A DNA stretch of 64,000 nt, taken from Trichopria drosophilae. Lineage: Eukaryota; Arthropoda; Insecta; Hymenoptera; Diapriidae. The translations under genes were made by a program, and so were the position numbers. The stretch lies in contig CM059584.1 in NCBI GenBank assembly GCA_030407085.1, positions 9,052,001 through 9,116,000 on the forward strand, in the 5' to 3' direction. The notes under the pieces are model-generated. The model was given only the letters and a program-made list of their open reading frames with translations. It searched no databases and was not told where the DNA came from. Shown here in pieces: positions 1 to 13,023 of this stretch (the first letter of the stretch is position 1; each line of letters opens with the position of its first letter).

Positions 1-3000
1 AACGGTAGCTACTCTACACGAAAGAAAGTTTATGCGGTGCCCAACCATTTTTGAGATACAGACTTTTGGGTTGATCGTTTGTACATACCAGTAGAGTTAT
101 ATTCAGTACAAATCAGGGTTACGTTCAGCACGAACTTCCAGGTTTATTTTGAGCAGAAATCTGGATTATGTGAAACCAAAACTATTTCTTTTCGTGTACA
201 GGTCACCGGAATTCAGCTGAAAAATTGAGTTTCTAAAGACAAAATAATAAAAAATTCTAATTTAAGCAGAAATTGAATAAGTGTTTAACATTGCATTAAG
301 TTTTATACACTAATTCATTTTATAGAAAAAATTCAGTTGCCGACAATGGTTTAATTCTATCGAGAAACTGGATACTAATTTTGAAAATTCAAAATTGGAC
401 GACGAAAATGTGAAAGTTACTTGCTCCAAAAAAACTGTTTCTGGAACGTTACTTTCACAATTAAAAATATTATACAACATACCTTACAATAACTATTTTT
501 ACTATTTTCATTAAGAGAATATTTTCGTTTAATTCAATTTAATTTCATCGTTCATAGATCAAATCATTCAAAATCTAAGAATTCAGAATCACAATTATCG
601 ACCTCAAAAACTCTATAGAACTCTGCTTCTTGAAAATTGGATCATTAGAAATATATGTATGGAAAGTTCCAAGAGATATAATAATCATATATGTAGAATT
701 CCACAGAAATTTAAAAATTGCAAGTACTGGCATGAAAATCATAGAAAATGCAGGCTAAATCTATTTGTATTATTATGGTATAGTGAAAGACGACAAATAT
801 CAACAAATTTTATAGGATGCATCGTAGGATTGTAAGATTATCATCGCATAAAAAGATCAGAACAGACTATAATTCCAGATTTTGTACGACTATACTCTAG
901 AATTTTAATTAGTTGCGGTCTTTTAAACAAAACAATTTTCATCCGAATAATTTGAAATCGACATATTGTCATTTTTTGAGATAGTATTTAGTAGAATATT
1001 AATCGTTTTAGTTAGTGCCTGTTTCAGTCTCTACTTTGTCGGAAAAAAATCCTTTGGCAAAGAAAAACAAGATAAAAGCATTAAGTGTCCAAATATTTGC
1101 AATATTATTCAATAAGAAAGTAGTATTCGAAACAAGGGAGTAAAGTTGGTCTTTACGCACCGCAGTTTAATATGCGATTAGTTGAACCACTTTTATTATA
1201 TCGAACACTTTTGTTTTATAGTATGCGTAACATTTGTGCTTCTTTTTCAGGTGCGTAAATTAGAACTATGAAAAAGAAAGTGTTTTACTGCTGGCACAAT
1301 TACAACTTCATAATTTCATTACAAATTTTACCACTTTGTTGGTATTGAAATGCTTCATTTCGTTGACATTTCATCTATCATACAGACTTGTGACCAATGA
1401 ACGATGTTTATGTTTCACAGACCATTGTCCGCAATCGGGTCCGATTTCTCCACAGTGGTACCAAATACGAATAAAGATATTAAAATAATCTTACCAACAA
1501 TATATTAATCGTTTATTTTTGGTTATGTATTAAAGCTTTTTATGTTATTCTTGAGAATATTTTCAGAAACCTTATATTGTTATTTGATCATGATCGTGTC
1601 GTGTTATATATGTTACTTTACTAACTATACTATACCTATGTTAATTGAGGCTTCAAAAATTTGAAAAAAGTTTAGTGAAGTAGTCGAGAATGTTTTTTGA
1701 AAATATAATAATTCGTTGAAATCTATTCATTCTTAAAAAGTTTTAAAATACGACAAGAAGAAAATTTGAAACAATAATTCAAGTTATTCAACAAACTATT
1801 TTTCCCTAATAGTATGCCCAGGAAATCCGTATTTCCCGCATACTATTAGGAAATAGTACATTTCGTTACTAGTGAGGGAAATGCGATTACACGCACGAGT
1901 AAAGAAATGTACTATTGCAAGTTTAAATATTTCTTACTAATCCCAGACAATACGGCTTTCTCTCTTTTGCAATATAAAATTAAATATTATATCCCAATAT
2001 CCCGATATCTTAGGTATGAATTACCTTCATAATTTTAAACTCGATAACATTGATTTTTTAATCCGGAATGTTATTCCCTTTCATTCTTGCATAAGAAATT
2101 TTGCCGAGTGAATGTTTGTAAATATTTCTATTATCGTATTGATGATTAATAAAGAAAATTATTTCTTACATATTTTTTATTGGTTAACATTCTAAACGCT
2201 ATTAATTAAAATTAATGCTTGTTTGTATTTACAACTTAACAAATGAGCGATCTCACTTTTTTAATAACTTTTTTGACCCTAGAAATGTAATATTATAAAG
2301 CTGATTAAGGTACCATCAAAAGTTTCATTGAATTCCTCAGATAGATTAATATTTACTGTGCAGCAACATTAAAATAGGTGCTTGTGTACTGCAAACATAT
2401 AATTTTGTCACTTACGAGATAGTTGGGTATTACTTTGCAAAATAACATAAATAAACTTCATAAAATTGCCATAAAAAAACAGGTTATATATTAAGATAGC
2501 GATAAGACTTTTCAACGTAAACAGAAAAAACAGTTTTGCAGATTCAAGAAAAGGATTCTTTGAAATAAATGTTCACTGGAATAAAGACAATAATGTTCCT
2601 AAAATTTTCCTAAAATATATGTATGATGTTCTAGACGCATGAAACTTTTTTTAATAATAAATTACTTTTTTATTTACGGTGAATATTTACTTGCTCTATT
2701 CAAATAAATGTTTACTTTTATATAAGAAACTGATTTCTCAGTGTAGTGCTTTTTACGATATAATTGTATCAGCATACATTTGTGCACTCTGAGACATGGC
2801 ATACCTAGTAGAATGCATAATTCTGTTTGACAACATTTTTGTTTATATCCGCTGTTTCGCTGTCTCGCTGTTTCATTCGAAATTGCAATTTAAAGTTAAC
2901 TGTCCCAAATCTCAATTTTCAAATTTCGATCGCTTTTTCTTGCTATGTTTAAACAAAAATATGAGATATACTATATCTGTCGTAACATATCATGTTTTTT

Positions 3001-3200
3001 CAGAATATCACCTCAAAATTTATCTAAAACAGATGCTTAAAAAGTTATTCACAATTTGTTATGGAATAATGAAATTTTTTCTGTTTAAACTAATTTTAGA
3101 TCTGAATAAGAGCCGGTAAAAATACATCTAGAAAAGTATTTTCGAGTCCCAAATATTACATTAACATATTAACACCCAGACGAAACATTTTCAACTCATT
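1..3200. other. AT-rich intergenic DNA, no supported gene
   Basis: I see no gene, RNA gene or clear mobile element. A short hairpin lies near 1,812-1,850, where CTAATAGTATG is answered by CATACTATTAG. A 107-codon plus-strand frame at 2,796-3,119 has no recognisable domain and its codons look like background, so I do not call it. Confidence 0.6.
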
Positions 3201-3204
3201 CGAC

Positions 3205-4168
3205 CTCCGTACTAAACTGAAAAATGGAAAGCAATATGGCGGATTTAAACCGAAAAAGTATCGAAAAATTGAAAACATTTTTTTATCACTTTTTTCCAAA
3301 TCCATAAAACCAATGTCGATTTCTTACTACAAACAAAGGTGAACAAAATAGTTGTAGTCCACGAGAGAAATTTTTGCTTTCAGTTTTATATAGTTTTCTT
3401 TTTAAAAATGGCAGAGTAGTGTGAAAATTCAATATGACGGCCTGGAGACGATGAGAATACTAATTTTTCTGACGATTATCATCAGTAAAAGAAGAAAAAT
3501 GTTTATTTTATCCCATTTTCCACGTCTCACACTAAATTGAATCAAAATTCAGTTTCGGATTTTCAAAATTCAATATGGCTGATCTAATATGTCAAACATA
3601 AGCTTCGAAAGTGTTTGATTTTTCGGGACATTGATTACCCGGAGGTTTTCAAGGCAGCTGAATACAAATCTAATGTAAGAATTTCCGAATTCGTAATGAC
3701 GGATCTAATATGGCGGACCAATTGTCCGAAAATGAACCTAATTGACTTTGTGCAAAAAAAAATCGTTTATAGTTGACGTATATCAGAATTACTCGCAAAA
3801 TTACAATTATATATTTTTTTTTAACACCTGCCGCTGACAGGGTTGAGGGTTTTAGTGGGTAAAAATCCCACTCTACCAGAAAGTGCGGACGCTTTTTGGT
3901 GCCTTTTGAAGGTTTCCCCCTCGCCCTCGTAAAAGAAAAAAAAATAAAATTACGGATTTTTCGAAATATTCAACATTTTCGCATTTGTAAATAGGTAAAC
4001 TGAATGAAGCTAAAAATAAAAAAGGTTCATTTTGTTCATATGTGTTCATAGTTTAGAAGGAATCGACATCGGCTTGGAAAAAATTGTAAACAAAAAAAAT
4101 GTTTGCAATGTTTTGGTATTTTTTCGACTTAAATCCGTCATATTGCTTTCAAACGGTATGGAAACGTG
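3205..4168. mobile_element. Inverted-repeat element with TGGCGGAT motifs
   Basis: Arms at about 3,205-3,352 and 4,022-4,168 are inverted copies over roughly 145 bp. For example, GCAATATGGCGGATTTAA on the left is answered by TTAAATCCGTCATATTGC on the right, followed by an inverted AATGTCGATT. The interior repeats AATATGGC(G/T)GA several times. It has no coding capacity. A GC-richer nested insert at about 3,820-3,940, flanked by T-rich and A-rich ends, looks like a separate short insertion. It is probably a non-autonomous foldback-type DNA transposon. Confidence 0.7.
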
Positions 4169-4169
4169 A

Positions 4170-7100
4170 TTTTGGCGGCGAGAATGGACAAATCCTCAAA
4201 ATGACACCCAAATTTAAAATTTTTAATTAAAGGTCTCACTAACTAAAAAAACTATGAGCTTCTTCAAAACAATAATAAGAGTAAACATTCTTAGAATTAA
4301 TCGAGGAATACTTTTTTTTAGATTTTTCTGCAATAATTGTGTATAACTTCTTAAATATCCATTTTAAATAAATTCTGGGATACACTATAAAAGAACATTA
4401 AATTATACGCCTGATATCACATGCCCGATTTTTTGTTGTAAATACGATATTAAAAACAACTGTTCGAAAGTTAATCGAAAATTTGGGAAAATTTGGTTAA
4501 CCACTAAACTGCATCAGAAACTGCCAGTTGACAGTTGAAAAAAAAAACTATTCCATAGAAAACTGCCCAGAAAACAGCATTGCAAAATATATACAAGTTA
4601 TTTGTTATTGTATAAATGATTATTAACTTTATCGTCTCTGATAATGTTTTTCCACGAAATAATTCTCGTTAATATTATCACTACAAGTGTTGCTGCACCT
4701 TTATTGATATTATATTTAGATTTTCTGCACAATATTTTGTATCCTCTATTCTTTGCAATTATACTAATTTTTTTGTGCTTTATTATTTTTTTGTTGTATT
4801 AACTAAATAAGTTAATAATGTTAAAATTATGATTCCCTTACTTTATATTCTCGTATAGCATAATTCAATTACATTCATATTTTTATTTATATGTATTGTT
4901 TGTTAAATAACTCGATAACATATTATCAATATAAGTTAATCAGTGTACTATAAGAGGTTTATCTTTCGTATCCATTAGATCCTGTTAGTTATATACATCA
5001 AAACGTCTAAGTGCATTCCTCCTTAAATTATCCACGAAATACATCAAACAAATAAATAAAACAAGGATTGCAAAACCAAATACGATATTAAAATGTACCA
5101 ATTAATCGTCAAATACTTATCCTACTCTGTTTATCAAATTAATCAATTCGAATTTTATCAGCGCAAAAATTGATAAAATGTTCCAACAATCGAATTCATC
5201 AGCTCAAATAAATCACGATATTGGGAATTTCTCGTGACAGAAATGCAAATACGAAAAAAAGTCTTGATACATGGCTTTGAAAAGAGATACCACACGTATT
5301 TTATTGTAGCTACAAAGTGTTTAACTAATATTATACACCGTTTAGATACCAGTTGTGACTGTGCAAAATGCACAGTCTTTTTATGCTGATAATCTCTTCT
5401 TTCAGGAATGTAGAAGATCGTTCTAAAACGAAGAAAATATTAACTAAACAAGAATGCTGTGTCAGGACTTCCATATGCGTAAACAAATAAAAATTCTATG
5501 TATATGCAATACTTGCTATTGTGAACTAGTTTTCTATGGTCGATAAGATTAGTGAGCAATCGGTCAGTATTACTGGATACGTTTCTGCTTCCGGCAATAG
5601 AAATTACTAATTAGTATCAAATATTTTCTTATATTAGCAATGATTTTTGACATACAATAATGTAATATTATATTTTTAATATACATTAACAGTTATTTAC
5701 TTTCATTGTGAAATATAAAAAATGAAGGTTTATATTTCCAAGCAATTAAGAATGCAATATTGATAAGGGAAATTGTTGTTCATGAGTTTCTAGTCTGCTC
5801 CATAATTTTGCATATTATCTATAGATTATTGTAGTTTTTATGCCGATAAGCGACTGAATTAAACAAATGTTATTTCCGAATAATCTATGTTTCGAATTAA
5901 AATCAGCACAGAATGTAATGTTCCAAAATGTTCATAGTAAAATTAAGAGTCAATTAGCTTTGTAAATAAAAAGTAAAACATAACATTTAAAAAAAACTAA
6001 TAATACATTTTGTATCAATTTTAATGCAAATGTATTTTATTAATTTCCAACAGTTATTCTCGGAACTTTCACTAAAAAATGTGTTGTCTAATTTTGGAAT
6101 CAGTCGATGGGACTAAAATTTAAGTTCAATAAATTTAGTGTGTAATTAAAAAGTGGTATAATATAAAAATAAATAAAATAAAATATTATATTCTTCAGCA
6201 TTTATTTTCTTCAGTTTTTGAATATTTACGTTAATAATTACTTTAGCAAACACAGTTTATTATATACTTTTGATTATTAGATATATTAAAAATTGTGAAA
6301 TAACTGATCACATATCAAAAGTACTAACTGAATCAAAGATAAAATGTTATCGATTCTTCTTCGGACTGATTAAGTATTTTAAGATATAACTGAACAACGT
6401 AATAAATCATACACCTGCTTCTGTTTGAGCCGACTTAATTCATCTCTTATAATATCCGAATTTCAATTTGGATTCACTCAATAACGAAGGGTTTTAGGTA
6501 CAAGACAACAAATTACCTATGTGAAATTACTGAAATGATCTGAAGTTCAGGATATGAGAAAATGTTGATAATAATGACCCTCCTGAAAGGATTGTTGAAC
6601 ATTTCCCAAAAAGTTATCAAATTTTTTCAGAAACTTCACTCTTAGTATAGCTCGGTTTTCAAGTTTCCATTTTTTTCTGATTGTTCAGTAATAGTTGATA
6701 CACTTAATTAATGTGTAAATTTTACATACAAAATATTTTATTTCAATTTTTTGAAATACCGATAAATCCGACAACAAAGAAACGAACATAGTATATGAAA
6801 TAGGAAAACAACCATTGAGAGCAACCATGAGAAATATTTTCTGTTACTTTAGTATTAATTGTTTTAGTGAGTAATAACATCCAAATTTTTTTGAAATAAA
6901 AGAGTGCTCTTCATTACTCGTTCAAAAAATCTTTAAAATGTATATTTTTCAACACAATATGTTCAAACAAGAGTGTACAAAATTAAAAATGGCGAGTATG
7001 AAAATATACAACCATTCTATACTTATCAGAAACAGTTGTACAGAAGTTAAAAGTTTTGTAAAAGCAATGGGACAAGATAATGAGGTTTAAACAATTTCAA

Positions 7101-7214
7101 CTCTATTTGATTCAATTCGTATCATTTTTAAGATAACCTGAGAAATAACATAGTCTACCAAAAATATCGCATTTAGTATTGCTATAAATGTCTCCTATTA
7201 AAATTACTATTTTT
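4170..7214. other. AT-rich intergenic DNA
   Basis: Nothing supportable is seen on either strand. The longest frame (71 codons, minus, near 5.2-5.4 kb) has no recognisable content. Confidence 0.55.
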
Positions 7215-8709
7215 CACTGATCCTCTCTCTCCCCCTCCCTTACTCTCTCTCTCCTCTAATCTCCTTTTCTCTTCTCTCATTCTCTTTCTTCTCCTCTCTC
7301 CCCTACTCATCTCATCTTTCTCTCCTCATTTCTTCCGACCCCGCTCTCTCTCTCTATATCTCTTATTAAATAAGCATCCAATCAAGATCTCTCCTCTCTC
7401 TCTCCCATCCCCACACTACTGTCATTCTCTCTCTCCCCTCCACCCTCCCACCATCCCAAGGATAGTTTCCCAACAGTCCGCAGGATAAATTATTGAGAAA
7501 TGAAAATCAGAAAAATTAATGAATGAACCTATTTTGGACAAGTACCATTTTTTCACCTCAATAATGTTTAATTCTTGGAATATTTCATTATTTAAAGCAT
7601 AGCATAATGAGAAATATAAATAAATAATTTAGTTACTATTATTGTACTCCATTTGTAACCAAAAAAGGATAAATAACTATTATTTGATTAATAAAATTTG
7701 AACTTGATCGATTCTAGCGCGATGCTTAAACTAAAATTTCTGTTCGAGATCTCAAAAGTCGAATTTGTGTTTTAACGATATTAATGTGAAACATTTCGGG
7801 CGATACAAAAGGCGATACTTTTGGTAGACTAAATTTAAAGAATTCAAAATTACCGAGGATTTAAAAAACGGTATTTGTCCAAAAAAAGGATCATACATTA
7901 AATTTTCTGTATTTTCATTTCGTAATATTGTATTCTAAGGGCTTTTGGGAAACGGAAAATGGTTTCTTTACTAACGTCTATATATATGTAGTAATGATAT
8001 TTCGACACCCGTTATAAAGATTCGTTAATTTAAAAAGTCTTACGAATACCCGTTTATCTCAAATTTTATTTCGAATACTTGTTTGAATCGATATTAACCC
8101 CACAGATTCGTTCATTACATCATTTATTTTAAAAAATGTTGTCATTTCGTTGTCTCTTTCTCTTTTCCTCTCTCATCTTCTCCTCTTACTGCTTCCCTTC
8201 TCTTCTCTTCTCCCCCCTCCTACTTCTACCGTACTCCTCTTCCCCATCCTCTTATTCCCTCTCTTCGCCACTCTTCCTATCCCATCTTTCCCTCTCATCC
8301 GACTCTCTCTCTCTTGATAAATAGGTATTCAATCAATCGCTCCCTCTATTCTCTCTATCCCCTTCTCTCCCTCTACCGCTTTCATTCATTCATTTTGATG
8401 TTTACCTTATTTTCACCAGATTTATTTGTTTACTTCTATTACCTTGCTTTACTTCCGAACTCCACATCGACAAAGAGAGAGGGTGGGGTGAGGGGAAGGG
8501 TAGGAGACAGAGGGAATGGCAACGAAGGAGAGAGAAGGAGAGGGGAAAGAGATTGAAATTAATGCTTATTTAATAAGAGAGAGAGAGACGGGAGAATTAG
8601 GAGGAAAAGATGAGAAGAATAGGGGGAGAGGGGAGGAAAAAGAAAGGGAGTGAGGGGAAAAGAGCTAAAAGAGGAGAAAGGGTAAGGGAGGGGAGAAAGA
8701 GGATCACTG
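7215..8709. mobile_element. 1.5-kb foldback element with CT-rich/GA-rich arms
   Basis: The left arm (about 7,215-7,460) is pyrimidine-rich and the right arm (about 8,465-8,709) is purine-rich. Their order is inverted: CACTGATCCTC at the left edge pairs with GAGGATCACTG at the right edge, and the internal landmark CTTATTAAATAAGCAT (7,352) pairs with ATGCTTATTTAATAAG (8,562), symmetric about one centre near 7,962. A further CT-rich tract lies inside at about 8,145-8,395. The small plus-strand frames in the CT/GA tracts are low-complexity artefacts. Confidence 0.72.
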
Positions 8710-8889
8710 GAGAATTTGTTTGAATAAATGCCAAAGTGATCGACCCTTTATGGCGAACATCCGATTGAATTAAACTTCGCGGCTAAAATTGAGATGCACG
8801 AGTATTCGTTTCAAGTCATGAAAGAGACTTCCTGGTTAAATTTATGTAGGTTTCGTGTAAGTAATTTTTAATGATTAATAAGTACGAAA

Positions 8890-9073
8890 TTGTTTTTTTG
8901 ATGCAGTAGGCGTAAAATAGTCATTTTACGCCCTCATTTGCAGGCGTAAAACCCCTATTTCACGCCTTCTGGGGCGTAAAATAAATTTTCCGCCCACGGA
9001 GGCGTGAAATTGGCATTTTAGGTCCGCAAAATCGAGGCGTAAAAAATTTTACGCCTACTGCATCAAAAAACAA
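8890..9073. mobile_element. Short MITE with 28-29 bp terminal inverted repeats and GGCGTAAAA motifs
   Basis: The left end reads TTTGATGCAGTAGGCGTAA and the right end is its inverted copy, TTACGCCTACTGCATCAAA. The interior and the 110 bp to its right are filled with GGCGTAAAA and its reverse TTTTACGCC, about nine occurrences to 9,175. A 74-codon minus-strand frame through the motifs is an artefact. Confidence 0.75.
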
Positions 9074-9377
9074 TGTTTGAATCTCAGGCGTAGAATTTTC
9101 ACCCTCATGAACCTCGAGCCGGCTTTGCCGTCTCTCGGGTTCTATTGTCGAGGCGTAAAACTCTATTTTACGCCCTTGATACAAAAATACCTATTGTAAC
9201 GCGACTTCTTATATCATAGAATTTTGTCAGTATTATATTACAGGCGATGTACTAAAAATGGAATACATTAAATACCGAAACGAATAGAATTTTGTTTATT
9301 TCGCAATCGACCTAAGGCGAAACCTTCGAGCTAATTATTAAGCCCCACGCTGTATCAAAAAATATCGTTTCAGTTAT

Positions 9378-9535
9378 TTCAGTGTCGACGTAGTTTACAC
9401 CCCCCCCCCCTCCAATCGCTCTTTTGGTCTGAAACGTCGACATTTGATCAAAAACTACAGCATATTTTTTTGGCGGGAAGTGACCAAACTCAATACTTGG
9501 TCCAGACCTATCGTCTGGGTCGAAGTGATATTTAT
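9378..9535 (-). repeat. Partial copy of the 13.96-14.61 kb repeat, inverted
   Basis: Reversed, this stretch matches 13,976-14,085: CACTTCGACCCAGAC, TTTGGTCACTTC and CAAATGTCGACGTTT occur in the same order. It contains a run of C residues near 9,401. Confidence 0.65.
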
Positions 9536-9539
9536 ATTA

Positions 9540-12500
9540 TCTTTGAATTGACTTAATACTAAATTGAAATAATATTTTAATTCAGCTTCAATTTCCAATA
9601 TGTGCACGAATTTAAGTAGAATTATGAATCATTAATTTCGTAATTGGTAACTATTCCTTTCGATCAATATTTTTTGAAAAACTTTTTTAATGTAAATGTA
9701 AACAATCCTTTCGGAGGTAAAAAATGCTTAGATAAAAAACTGAGTGACAAGAAAATAGAAAATTCAGCCTACGTTCTTAGCGATACAAAATGCCGTTGTC
9801 GGTTTCCCATTCATTTACGACGTGAGTGTTTTCAAAATCAGTAGCTAGACAATGCCACTATGAACTTTTAGAAAGTAATGTTACTTATACGACATGTCAA
9901 TACTAATTATAATGCAAGTTGCACATTTGTAATAAAATTTTGTTTTGTTTCGTTCTAGAAAATTATGCGCTTTTGTGAAAGATACTACTGACCGATATTC
10001 AGTTGTTACGCAAGTCAAACTACAAAATAACGGTTGACAGATGCAGTGATGGATAAACTCTGAATGGAAACCGGTTCTTCATCTCGTCTACACAAATCTG
10101 ATCTTTTCACTTTCTAGTGCATAAATCAATTTCATTCATTTTTGAAAATATAAAACAATGCCTGGAATAAAAATTATACCGTTTGTGAAGCTTTCAAACT
10201 TTACGAGAATTTTTCGAAATACCTAAAAAATGGTCCAGATATTCAAGTTTTCTTAAAACTTCAGAAAAAAAACCTTGAAAATGTCTTTTATCCTCAACAT
10301 CGGAATTACGGTAATTTTCATTGAATGAAGTGTAAGGAAAATAAAACCTACAAACTAATACTAAAAAGGTATTCAAACCAGTTTTTTTTATTGATTTAAA
10401 CCTAAATATAAGTTTGTTAAGTTATACATCAATAACTTGACATAATATGAATGTAATTCTATTAGTTAAGTTTGCGTAAAGAACGTTATAACTTACAAAA
10501 AATTTATGTATAATAATGTATAGAAATATAAATATTTTTGGAAAAAAACGTTAAACAGGCAGGAACCTTCATTAAAGTATGTATTTTGGTGTGTAGATTT
10601 TTAAAAAATGGAGTAACCAAATTTTTGTTGGTTTTCAATGTTCAATAAACAAAAGACGTTGGAAACGTTTATGAAAAACTCTCATCGCTCGGGCGCGGCG
10701 TGAAACTCACCGTCGTCGGTAAGCACCTATTTTGCTCCCTGGTTACACAATGTACTGTTTTTAGAAAAGTTTTATCCGGTTGGTTTCAGAAAAATTTATT
10801 AAATTAAACATGAGCCAGCGGATTTGTTTTTAAAGAAGTGCCAAAATTTATTTCGTCTGAAGCAGAATTCGTAGGTGATAAATAATTACTTTTTTACTTG
10901 AAAACTGTATTAGAGTTTTGTACATATTTCGATAGATTTTTAAGAACGTATGCTTGATTGAATATAAAAGAATAGAGATTTGAAAAAGGTGCAGTGTTTG
11001 TACAGTTTTGAAAAGTAGATTTATTAATTTTGGGCGTATATTATTATTGTTTAAAATTTTAAGCAAATACTTTTTTCAGTAACAAGTTAAGTCATCAAAA
11101 AATAATCATTTGGATTGTTCAAGAATTTAGTGGGAGTGCTACACTTTTTTTTATCTTTAAGATAATAAATAAAGCTATCAATTCATCTTATGAGGCCTTT
11201 AAAAAGCTGAATTAATGTGGATATTTTAACTCTCCATCGAATTCCACTGATGAATTTAATAATATTCATATGCTGACAGGAAAAGTTCTTATTTTTCTGA
11301 TACGTGACTTAAATTTCATGTCGTAGAATATGGTACCTAAAACTAGATTTAATAATATAATGAAACTCAATTTTTACTTAGGCTGTTCCCCGAGGAATTG
11401 GTTTTTTATAATGAATGAGTTTTTTCTGGAGCGAAGTCCAAAATAATATTTTTCAAATTTACATTCATAGATTCTCTGGCATGTTCCATTGAATTTGTAT
11501 ATATTTTGCGATAAATAACAAAGCGATTGATGGGTTATTTAAAAATGCTGACAAATATTTCGTTCTACACTGATTAAACTGTCAGAAATATTTGGAAAAT
11601 TCGGAAGCTGAAGTTAGTTTGGTTTTTCGTCGTCAGGCGCGGACACGACATCGGATTTCTACAAAAAGAGCGCGTGATTCGTGTTGTAGAAGTTGGATTT
11701 TGATTAGATTATAAAGAATTCCATAGTTTAGCTTCAATGCATAAAGAGAGCATTTCATATACGAAAAACATAATCATTATGACGTTGATACGTCTGAGTA
11801 CAATGACAATATATGAATAATATTTTATTGTATGCTAGAAATTATGTGACGGTTCAATAAATATGATATGGTTTGTATAATTTAATTATCTAATTAACAA
11901 CAAATGAACTTACATTGCTAAGAATTTACGTACATAACTGTATCAAACATGTTGATAAAGTTAATAAAGCAAACAAATGTAAAGAGCTTCCGTTACATGT
12001 TTCATTAACGAAGATGCTATATAAATACAAAGATTCACATTATATTATGTTCGCTGAATAGCACACTCTCTTACAATAATTCTGTCCATTGGTAAACAAA
12101 CAATTAAATTCTTCGATTGCGGGAAATAATAGAAGCTACAGCGACGCCACGTGGATGATAAAAGAAACTCCATTTTATAATCTTTCATAGTCGAATACTG
12201 TTCGTAATGTTGCACATTGTTTACAAATATTATGTCACAGAAATATATTAGGAAGACGTATATGTATATATCATATATTTACTTACGATCGTTTAACTGA
12301 TTGCTTTCAAGTAAATATCTGCTGAATCGATACTTATTTATATTTTATATAGTTGCTCAAAACCAAATAAATATTTACTTAGTACATCTAAAATATGGTT
12401 CTTTGAGATAAATGTATATCTTAATTTAAACTATAAAATGCATACTCATGGAAAGTAAATATATTCAAAGATAACGTTTTGTATAGAGGATGTCTCTAAA

Positions 12501-12786
12501 TTATGGAACGCAATTTTTAATTCTGGCCCCCTCCCCCCTCTCATAATGCTTTCTGTGGCAGTATCCATACACAGGGTCATCCTCCTCCGCAAATTACGTC
12601 AAGTTCGTTGAGTAAACAGATTGAAAATAAATCTGCATATAGTTTCTAAACGGTTATGTATATAATTCCCTAATTTATATGTATTTACATCAATAATTAT
12701 TAGTAATTTTATGTTAATTTGTGTATTAAGTACATATGTATGTAAATGTTACAATAACGATTAAATTAACAAAATAAGTATGTACA
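9540..12786. other. Intergenic DNA downstream of the transporter
   Basis: AT-rich with no gene seen. A fragment at about 10,679-10,765 (CACCTATTTTGCTCCCT and the GC-rich stretch before it) belongs to the GGGAGCAAAATAG repeat family found again at 36.4-39.3 kb. The 3' UTR of the transporter should lie just below 12,787. Confidence 0.55.
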
Positions 12787-13023
12787 TTATTTTGGTACAT
12801 CAATAGCTTCCAGTAAAGATGTCGATGGGATAGAAACACCATGTAAAGTAGTTTCTATCAGAGATTTTTTCACTAATAAACGTTTCTCGTCCTTTTTCTC
12901 AGATCCTCCAGATATGACACACGAATCGGCTTCCAAAATAACGTATTTATATCTCTCAACCATCAACGAAAATATCGCCATGTTTATGACGATCAGTGCA
13001 GCGAACAAGAAGAATTCATTTGC
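12787..13023 (-). CDS. SLC15 transporter exon N (last helix, cytosolic tail, stop)
   Basis: The exon has 237 nt including TAA, acceptor ACGTATGTAACAG, phase 0. It encodes ANEFFLFAALIVINM, AIFSLMVERYKYVILE, then a charged tail with SEKKDEKR and a serine-rich end finishing AIDVPK. This is the last transmembrane helix plus a cytosolic C terminus. No AATAAA is seen close behind the stop; an ATTAAA on this strand lies near 12,517, but the polyadenylation site is undetermined. Confidence 0.93.
   Translation of the reverse strand, partial: ANEFFLFAALIVINMAIFSLMVERYKYVILEADSCVISGGSEKKDEKRLLVKKSLIETTLHGVSIPSTSLLEAIDVPK

Noticed and set aside
2796..3119. 107-codon plus-strand frame
   Set aside because: No recognisable domain, background-like codons, and length is within reach of chance in AT-rich DNA.
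8136..8556. Serine/leucine-rich and arginine/glycine-rich frames
   Set aside because: Products of CT-rich and GA-rich low-complexity tracts.
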